From an uncultured Erysipelotrichaceae bacterium (GTDB taxonomy: Bacteria > Bacillota_I > Bacilli_A > RF39 > UBA660), in the NCBI GenBank assembly GCA_902767245.1, contig CACXGO010000029.1, positions 95,598 to 140,810 on the forward strand: a stretch of 45,213 bases of DNA, in the 5' to 3' direction. Position 1 is the first letter of the stretch; each line of letters starts with the position of its first letter. The notes under the pieces are model-generated. The model did no database searches. It was not told where the DNA came from and saw nothing but the letters and a program-made list of their open reading frames with translations. Shown piece after piece: positions 40,860-45,213 of this stretch. The translations under genes and the position numbers were made by a program.

Positions 40860-40915
40860 AAAGCACCTCCAATTTATTTATATTATATAATAATTATATA
40901 CTTTTTTCTATAAAA

Positions 40916-40936
40916 AAAACACTTTTAAAGTGTTTT
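40916..40936 (-). terminator. rpmA operon terminator
   Basis: Stem AAAACACTT/AAGTGTTTT with a tight loop and eight T on the minus strand. Confidence 0.75.
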
Positions 40937-41222
40937 AATTTTCAGGATAAACACTTACTTGTTTACGATCTTTACCTAAACGTTCAAATCTTACAACGCC
41001 AGGAACTTTAGCATAAACTGTGTCATCACTACCAATACCAACGTTTTTACCTGGATAAATCTTAGTACCACGTTGACGATATAATATAGAGCCACCTGTA
41101 ACGAATTCGCCATCAGCAGCTTTAGCACCTAATCTCTTTGATTCTGAATCACGGCCGTTCTTAGTAGAACCTTGTCCTTTTTTATGAGCTAATAATTGAA
41201 TATTCAATTCCATTAGTTTCAT
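40935..41222 (-). CDS. rpmA: 50S ribosomal protein L27
   Basis: 95-residue large-subunit protein near the peptidyl-transferase centre. It has the Firmicutes-type N-terminal extension: [25 protein letters not shown]. Processing by Prp would expose AHKKG, the usual mature start. The core is [25 protein letters not shown] at 41222 with GGAGG 8 bases ahead. Directly follows prp. Confidence 0.96.
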   Translation of the reverse strand: MKLMELNIQLLAHKKGQGSTKNGRDSESKRLGAKAADGEFVTGGSILYRQRGTKIYPGKNVGIGSDDTVYAKVPGVVRFERLGKDRKQVSVYPEN

Positions 41223-41522
41223 CTAAAGCACCTCCTCATTTATTTTAATATATTTTTTATAATCTTTTTCTAATTCTTTTAATAATTCTGTCATATTTAA
41301 TAATAAAGTATCAACTAAATTACTATGTTTTTTTACATTTATTTCAATTAGGCCAGCATCTGATTTAAAATCAATTGCTTCACTATCTAATCTAATAATT
41401 GCATTTATTGTTGTTGTTGCAATGCTTGTTACACTTGCGCAAACAATATCTTTGCCGAACTCTTCATAATCGGCATGGCCTTTAATTGTAATTTGATTTT
41501 TTTTAATATTTACTCTAATCAT
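41223..41522 (-). CDS. prp: Ribosomal-processing cysteine protease Prp
   Basis: Removes the N-terminal extension of L27 before ribosome assembly. 99 residues with the active-site pattern IKGHADYEEFGKDIVCASVTS: His in GHA and Cys in VCAS. Located between rplU and rpmA as in Bacillus (ysxB) and Staphylococcus. The extended L27 next to it confirms the substrate. ATG at 41522 shortly after the rplU stop. Confidence 0.94.
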   Translation of the reverse strand: MIRVNIKKNQITIKGHADYEEFGKDIVCASVTSIATTTINAIIRLDSEAIDFKSDAGLIEINVKKHSNLVDTLLLNMTELLKELEKDYKKYIKINEEVL

Positions 41523-41524
41523 AA

Positions 41525-41824
41525 TTAACCTAAGATTTTCTTAATCTCAACTTTTGTATATGGTTGACGATGTCCTTGAGTACGACGATAATTTTTCTTT
41601 TGGTTATATTTGAAAACTTTAATTTTCTTATTTTTTCCATGTTTAATTACTTCGCCTTCAACTTTTGCTCCTTCAACATAAGGATAGCCAACATTATCAT
41701 TAACCATTAAAACTTTGTCAAACTTTACTTTAGATCCAGCTTCAGCATCTAATTTTTCAATATATAGAACTGTGCCTTCTTCAACATAGTATTGTTTGCC
41801 ACCTGTTTCGATAATTGCTTTCAT
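41525..41824 (-). CDS. rplU: 50S ribosomal protein L21
   Basis: 99-residue large-subunit protein: [64 protein letters not shown], all canonical. ATG at 41824 with GGAGG. First gene of rplU-prp-rpmA, with a structured leader and strong promoter ahead. Confidence 0.97.
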   Translation of the reverse strand: MKAIIETGGKQYYVEEGTVLYIEKLDAEAGSKVKFDKVLMVNDNVGYPYVEGAKVEGEVIKHGKNKKIKVFKYNQKKNYRRTQGHRQPYTKVEIKKILG

Positions 41825-41829
41825 TTTCT

Positions 41830-41920
41830 AACCTCCTAATCTTCTAAGACTCGCCTTGAAGGTAACAATCGTTTTAAAACCTTTTTAGTGCGGTTGTAGA
41901 GTGAGGCTCTACACATCAAA
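41830..41920 (-). promoter_or_regulatory. L21-type leader RNA of rplU
   Basis: About 90 bases of untranslated leader between promoter and rplU with a clear hairpin TGTAGAG/CTCTACA (41895-41913) and further pairing potential downstream (GGTTTTAAAACGATTGTTACC at 41861-41881 and surrounding). Position and hairpin fit the L21 leader known in Firmicutes, thought to mediate autoregulation by L21. The fold is by eye only. Confidence 0.6.
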
Positions 41921-41922
41921 TA

Positions 41923-41951
41923 ATTTTAGCATAATTATTAGGTGATGTCAA
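41923..41951 (-). promoter_or_regulatory. rplU operon promoter
   Basis: TTGACA, 17 bases, TAAAAT with TGC ahead (extended -10) on the minus strand. Confidence 0.8.
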
Positions 41952-41976
41952 ACATTTTTTGTTGATTTTAAAGAAA

Positions 41977-41996
41977 AAAGTCAAGGTCATGACTTT
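41977..41996 (-). terminator. Terminator after the spoIVFB-like gene
   Basis: 7-bp stem AAAGTCA/TGACTTT, 6-base loop, T run on the minus strand; spans the TGA stop. Confidence 0.65.
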
Positions 41997-42709
41997 AAAA
42001 ATTTTCCTTTTAAAATTTCTTTTTCGGTAACTAATTTATTATTAATATTTAGGTAATGATAATAATCTTTTTTAAATTTCTCTAATTTTGATACAATTTT
42101 TACTTTTTTAAACTTAAAATCATATAAATAACGTTCATATAAAAACTTTATAAATAAAAGTTCATGATTTTTAAGTTCATTTTTTAACTTTGATATCAAT
42201 AATAATATAAATATAAAGTACAATAATTCTTTCTTTAAAAAAGAAGAAAAAAGAAGAAAAAATCCAAGAAAATATGAAATATAAATACTAATTATATGGC
42301 TTTTTTTAAATGAAATAAATTTATTAAAAGCAATATTTAATATTTTATAGCCATCAAGAGGATAAATAGGAATTAAGTTTATAAATAAAATAATATTACT
42401 ATATGAAAAGAATAAATCATTTTTTATAAAAGCTACAAAAATAATTTGAAATAATGGACCCATAATTGCTATTATTAACTCTTCTATTAAAGGCTTATTT
42501 AATAACTCATTAAAAATTGTTAGTCCACCAAATGGTAAAATTACAATTTTTTCAATATGCCATTTTAATAATATAGCAGTAAGAACATGCCCTATTTCAT
42601 GAATAATTATAATTGTCATAAAAATTATTGTTTCTTTAAAATATCCTGTTATAAATGCTATTAATAAGCTTAGATATGTCAAAGGATGAATTTTAAATGA
42701 AATCTTCAT
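41987..42709 (-). CDS. M50 intramembrane metalloprotease, SpoIVFB-like
   Basis: Membrane-embedded zinc protease of 240 residues. The HExxH motif is in IIIIHEIGHVLTAILL, and the third ligand region is NLIPIYPLDGYKIL (family NPxPxxPLDG form, Asp ligand). Six or so helices are followed by a basic soluble tail of about 50 residues without the CBS domain of B. subtilis SpoIVFB. It lies just upstream of rplU, exactly as spoIVFB in Bacillus, and overlaps the M23-like gene by 17 bases. The known role of SpoIVFB is to process pro-sigma-K during sporulation. Whether that holds here is inference. Confidence 0.85.
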   Translation of the reverse strand: MKISFKIHPLTYLSLLIAFITGYFKETIIFMTIIIIHEIGHVLTAILLKWHIEKIVILPFGGLTIFNELLNKPLIEELIIAIMGPLFQIIFVAFIKNDLFFSYSNIILFINLIPIYPLDGYKILNIAFNKFISFKKSHIISIYISYFLGFFLLFSSFLKKELLYFIFILLLISKLKNELKNHELLFIKFLYERYLYDFKFKKVKIVSKLEKFKKDYYHYLNINNKLVTEKEILKGKFLKS

Positions 42710-43205
42710 AATTTAAATATTCTCCGTTTTTAGTAAAATATAAAAGCAATTTTTGATCGACTTCACCAATATAACTACCAGCTTCAATATGGTCATATAA
42801 CTTAACCCCAATATGTTTTAACATACAATATGTTACTTCAACATCTTTTTGATCAACAATAATGCAATTTTGATTATCTTTCTTTCCAATAAAAATAATC
42901 AATCCTTCACCAATACTTGGAATTAAATTGTTATCAACATTAAGTAAAATTCCATTGTTATACTGTGTTAACGAACTATAATTAATTTTTTCTGAAAAAA
43001 CAGGTTTTTCCTTAATAAATGATTTAAATGGAATAGGATTTCCAAATAAAGATTCATATTTAGAAGCAATATTTGTAAATGAAAAACTATTATTTAAAAC
43101 ATGAACTTGAAACCAATTTTTAAAATCCTCACTACTTTTAAATGAAATTATAGTCACTAAAAATATAATTATTGTTATCATTAAATGTAAAAGTTTCTTT
43201 AACAC
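42693..43205 (-). CDS. M23-like membrane protein, SpoIVFA-like
   Basis: 170 residues: a helix near residues 7-25 (LHLMITIIIFLVTIISF), a linker, then a degenerate LytM/M23 beta domain (IPSIGEGLIIFIGKKD, VTYCMLKHIGVKLYDHIEAGSYIGEV). The zinc-binding HxxxD and HxH residues of active M23 enzymes are not seen, so it is probably a non-enzymatic partner. SpoIVFA of Bacillus, which anchors SpoIVFB, has the same layout and position. GTG at 43205 with GGTGAT ahead is the likely start; a TTG at 43217 is an alternative. Confidence 0.72.
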   Translation of the reverse strand: MLKKLLHLMITIIIFLVTIISFKSSEDFKNWFQVHVLNNSFSFTNIASKYESLFGNPIPFKSFIKEKPVFSEKINYSSLTQYNNGILLNVDNNLIPSIGEGLIIFIGKKDNQNCIIVDQKDVEVTYCMLKHIGVKLYDHIEAGSYIGEVDQKLLLYFTKNGEYLNYEDFI

Positions 43206-43248
43206 ATTTATCACCAATTAATTTTATGTTTAAAATTCTTTATAAAGA

Positions 43249-43821
43249 CTACCATTTTTTTAAAATTATAACATTTGAAATATTATTGAAATCCACTGGT
43301 GTTTTAATTAAAACTTTTGAATCACCTAAATCAGAAAATATTATATTTTCAACTTCACCAACATAAATACCAGATGGATAAATATAACCTATTCCTGTAG
43401 TTACAATTCTACTTCCTACTTCAATCTTTTTTTTACTCACATTTTTCATTATTAAATAATTGTTATTATATTCATCTAACAAACCATAAACACTATTATC
43501 ATCAACCTTTACTGATACTTTGTTTTGATTATTAGTAATTAATCTAATTACACTATTATCATCATTTACTTCAAAAACAATTCCAACTAAAGCATTACTA
43601 TTAATAGCAATATCTCCCTCTTCTATTCCGTTATTATTACCTTTATCAATGGTTATTTCAGCCAAGGAATTTTTAAGGACAACATTAGCATTAAGTTCCT
43701 TAAAAGTTTCACTATATTCATTACTAACTTTAATAATATTGTTATTATAAGAAATCACATTTAAATATAAAATAAGAATAAAAATTAATGTTATACTTAC
43801 TAAAATTAAGTATTTTTTCAA
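43249..43821 (-). CDS. mreC: Rod shape-determining protein MreC
   Basis: Scaffold for lateral wall synthesis. 190 residues: a membrane helix at the N-terminus, a short coiled coil, then MreC beta domains (AEITIDKGNNNGIEEGDIAINSNALVGIV, SVIRLITNNQNKVSVKV, VGSRIVTTGIGYIYPSGIYVGEV). Shorter than the usual 270-290, mainly in the coiled coil and C-terminus. Likely starts at TTG 43821, immediately after the radC stop with GGAG 9 bases ahead; ATGs at 43836 or 43842 inside radC are alternatives. mreB is absent before it and mreD after it. Confidence 0.88.
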   Translation of the reverse strand: MKKYLILVSITLIFILILYLNVISYNNNIIKVSNEYSETFKELNANVVLKNSLAEITIDKGNNNGIEEGDIAINSNALVGIVFEVNDDNSVIRLITNNQNKVSVKVDDNSVYGLLDEYNNNYLIMKNVSKKKIEVGSRIVTTGIGYIYPSGIYVGEVENIIFSDLGDSKVLIKTPVDFNNISNVIILKKW

Positions 43822-43822
43822 G

Positions 43823-44506
43823 TTAAATTGCTCCATTCTCATAAAAACTATAATAATTATTTTCACAAATTATAATATGATCTATTACCGGTATTCCGTG
43901 TAAAAGTCCAATTCTTACTAGGTTATTAGTAAGAATTTTATCTTCATTACTTGGATTAATATTACCACTTGGATGATTATGAATACAAATAATTGATGAT
44001 GCACTTAACATATATGCTTCTTTAAATATTTCTCTTGGGTGAACTAAACTATGATCAAGTGTTCCTTTAAAAAGAAGTTTTACTTTAATTACTTTCTTGC
44101 TTGCATCTAAATATATGGCATAAAAACATTCTTGCATACAGTCACTAAAAATGCTTTTAAAATAGTTGAAAATCTTTTCAGAATTATTGATTCTTATATC
44201 AATTAATTCTTTTCTTTTAATTCTTTTTGATAATTCAATTGCTGCTAGAATAATACATATTTTAGATGGACCAAGACCACTTATGTGAGCAAGTTTTTCA
44301 TAATTTAAATCTTTTAATTCACATATATCTTCTAATTCAGATAAGATTTTATTACTAATTTCACGAGCACTATAATATTTATTACCACTACCAATTAAAA
44401 TGGTAAGAATTTCTTCATTAGTTAAGTTTTGAACACCATATTTTTTCATTTTTTCTCTTGGTCTTTCCCATTTAGGAAGATTTTTGATGCTATTTATATT
44501 CTTCAT
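43823..44506 (-). CDS. radC: RadC family JAB domain protein
   Basis: 227 residues. The N-terminal helix-hairpin-helix part (LAHISGLGPSKICIILAAIELSKR) is followed by a JAB/MPN metalloprotease-like domain with HNHPSGNINPSNED (H-x-H...D zinc motif) and the upstream Glu in VHPREIFKEAYML. The true function of RadC is unsettled. Often encoded before mreB in Firmicutes. ATG at 44506 overlaps the preceding gene by 17 bases; longer readings to 44557 lie inside that gene. Confidence 0.93.
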   Translation of the reverse strand: MKNINSIKNLPKWERPREKMKKYGVQNLTNEEILTILIGSGNKYYSAREISNKILSELEDICELKDLNYEKLAHISGLGPSKICIILAAIELSKRIKRKELIDIRINNSEKIFNYFKSIFSDCMQECFYAIYLDASKKVIKVKLLFKGTLDHSLVHPREIFKEAYMLSASSIICIHNHPSGNINPSNEDKILTNNLVRIGLLHGIPVIDHIIICENNYYSFYENGAI

Positions 44507-44927
44507 ATTTATGCACCAACTGTTTACAAATATTTTTGATTGTTTCACCTTTTTCAACTTTAGACATTAAATAGTCATATTGATTTAATACTTCTAAAAA
44601 TCGATAATCAGTAATTTCTTTTTCTTTAATATAAATACTATAATTAAGCGATTTAAAATACTTTTCAATCATATTTAGGTTTTCTTTGTTGGTTGTAAAA
44701 CATACATAAACATAATATTTTTCGTTTATTCTTTCAAATGTATATGCTTCTAATTTTTCCGTATTTTTTTGCATATTATTATAATTAGAATAAACCCCTT
44801 GTTGAACAAAATATATTTTGTTTATTTCTTTTGATACCTCTTTTTCTTCATACTTGCTAAAAATAAACAAAGAAAATGCTACTCCTGTTATAATTGCAAG
44901 TAAAATAACTGCAATAACTTTTTTCAA
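44490..44927 (-). CDS. SPOR-like membrane-anchored protein, 145 residues
   Basis: Starts at TTG 44927 with AGGTGAT ahead (the GTG at 44936 overlaps it). An N-terminal helix (KKVIAVILLAIITGVAFSLFIF) is followed by an extracellular region with IYFVQQGVYSNYNNMQKNTEKLEAY...KYYVYVCFTTNKENLNMIEKYFKSLNYSIYIKEKEI. This has the length and strand-helix order of a SPOR (peptidoglycan-binding) domain. Distance from known SPOR sequences is large, so the call is tentative. First gene of the radC-mreC-spoIVFA/B-like unit, which fits a role in wall growth or sporulation. Confidence 0.5.
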   Translation of the reverse strand: MKKVIAVILLAIITGVAFSLFIFSKYEEKEVSKEINKIYFVQQGVYSNYNNMQKNTEKLEAYTFERINEKYYVYVCFTTNKENLNMIEKYFKSLNYSIYIKEKEITDYRFLEVLNQYDYLMSKVEKGETIKNICKQLVHKYEEYK

Positions 44928-45002
44928 ACATATCACCTAAAAATAATATACTTTGCTAGTTTGTCTTTTCCTGTCGAGAAAGAAAAAAATTCTGTAAAAT
45001 TA

Positions 45003-45031
45003 TTGCAAATGATTTTAGTTTGTGTTATTAT
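45003..45031 (+). promoter_or_regulatory. Promoter of the tRNA cluster
   Basis: TTGCAA, 17 bases, TATTAT with TGT ahead, 18 bases before the first tRNA. Confidence 0.6.
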
Positions 45032-45049
45032 ATAGCAGTAATGACAAAT

Positions 45050-45125
45050 GGACCCTTAGCACAACGGTTAGTGCATCCGGCTCATAACCGGGGGGTTGTA
45101 GGTTCGAATCCTACAGGGTCCACCA
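45050..45125 (+). tRNA. tRNA with CAT anticodon (Ile2 more likely than elongator Met)
   Basis: 76 bases with encoded CCA. Acceptor GGACCCT/AGGGTCC, D arm GCAC/GTGC, anticodon loop CTCATAA on a CCGG/CCGG stem, T arm TGTAG/CTACA with TTCGAAT. The G1-C72 pair excludes initiator tRNA-fMet. The GGACC acceptor and CTCATAA loop look like tRNA-Ile2, in which C34 is changed to lysidine to read AUA. Elongator tRNA-Met is the alternative. Confidence 0.93.
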
Positions 45126-45129
45126 CTTT

Positions 45130-45213
45130 GCAGGTGTGGCGAAATTGGCAGACGCACTAGACTTAGGATCTAGCGGTTTATCCATGGGGGTTCAAGTCCC
45201 TTCACCTGCACCA
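45130..45213 (+). tRNA. tRNA-Leu (TAG anticodon)
   Basis: 84 bases, class II form with long variable arm. Acceptor GCAGGTG/CACCTGC, anticodon loop CTTAGGA on CTAGA/TCTAG, T loop TTCAAGT, encoded CCA as the last three bases of the window. Confidence 0.95.

Noticed and set aside
1-45213. CRISPR array, insertion sequence, prophage or attachment site
   Set aside because: No spaced direct repeats, transposase, integrase or phage genes were seen in any frame.

Overview
This is an AT-rich, gene-dense chromosomal segment from a low-GC Gram-positive bacterium of the Bacilli type. It most resembles a small-genome, uncultured gut lineage, although the exact taxon is inference. The evidence is as follows. 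Gene neighbourhoods match those known from Bacillus: sepF-divIVA-ileS with a T-box, radC-mreC-spoIVFA/B-like-rplU-prp-rpmA followed further on by obg, rnhC divergent from cvpA and near trxA, and dusB-lysS. TGA is used as a stop codon, so this is not the Mycoplasma code. Shine-Dalgarno sites are strong (GGAGG, AGGTGAT), TTG/GTG starts are frequent, and small replichore-like runs of co-oriented genes are packed with short terminators. There are no insertion sequences, prophage genes or CRISPR repeats, and no gene-free stretch longer than 300 bases.

Layout. 1-5200: DNA polymerase III alpha (dnaE, cut by the window edge), L28, an ABC-F ATPase and an unknown protein. 5250-10530: T-box-controlled isoleucyl-tRNA synthetase, then the division genes divIVA and sepF, a 90-residue unknown and RNase HII. 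10535-15740: a decayed leucyl-tRNA synthetase, a small membrane protein, a GH31 protein lacking key catalytic residues, and pyruvate kinase. 15800-22540: a surface protein with Ig-like domains translationally coupled to mraY, an aquaporin, a CotD-like spore coat protein, ffh, a camelysin/TasA-like exported protein and frr. 22560-26915: an Rnf-type ferredoxin:NAD oxidoreductase operon of unusual build, with a histidine kinase/response regulator pair just upstream. 29100-34480: lysS, an RDD membrane protein, dusB and clpC. 34560-39120: trxA, cvpA-like, rnhC, a lone Flp-type pilin with a divergent DUF192 protein, a small exported protein, obg and a 40-residue membrane peptide. 39200-44930: fhs, the L27/Prp/L21 operon with an L21-type leader, SpoIVFB-like and SpoIVFA-like proteins, MreC, RadC and a SPOR-like protein. 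45050-45213: two tRNA genes.

The most unusual part is the Rnf operon. RnfD and RnfG are fused into one protein. RnfB is cut down to its membrane anchor and one Fe-S motif, with no ferredoxin domains. Two tiny transmembrane peptides of 33 and 34 residues are encoded in the gaps with translational overlap. The 34-residue peptide carries a CxxCxxC motif and lies between rnfA and rnfB, so it is a candidate iron or cluster delivery factor comparable in layout to NqrM of the related Na+-NQR complex. Other points worth a second look are the GH31 pseudoenzyme, the leuS relic with intact C-terminal domain, the inverted HIGH motif in IleRS, and signs of sporulation (CotD-like, SpoIVFA/SpoIVFB-like) in a locus from which mreB, mreD, minCD and spo0B are absent.
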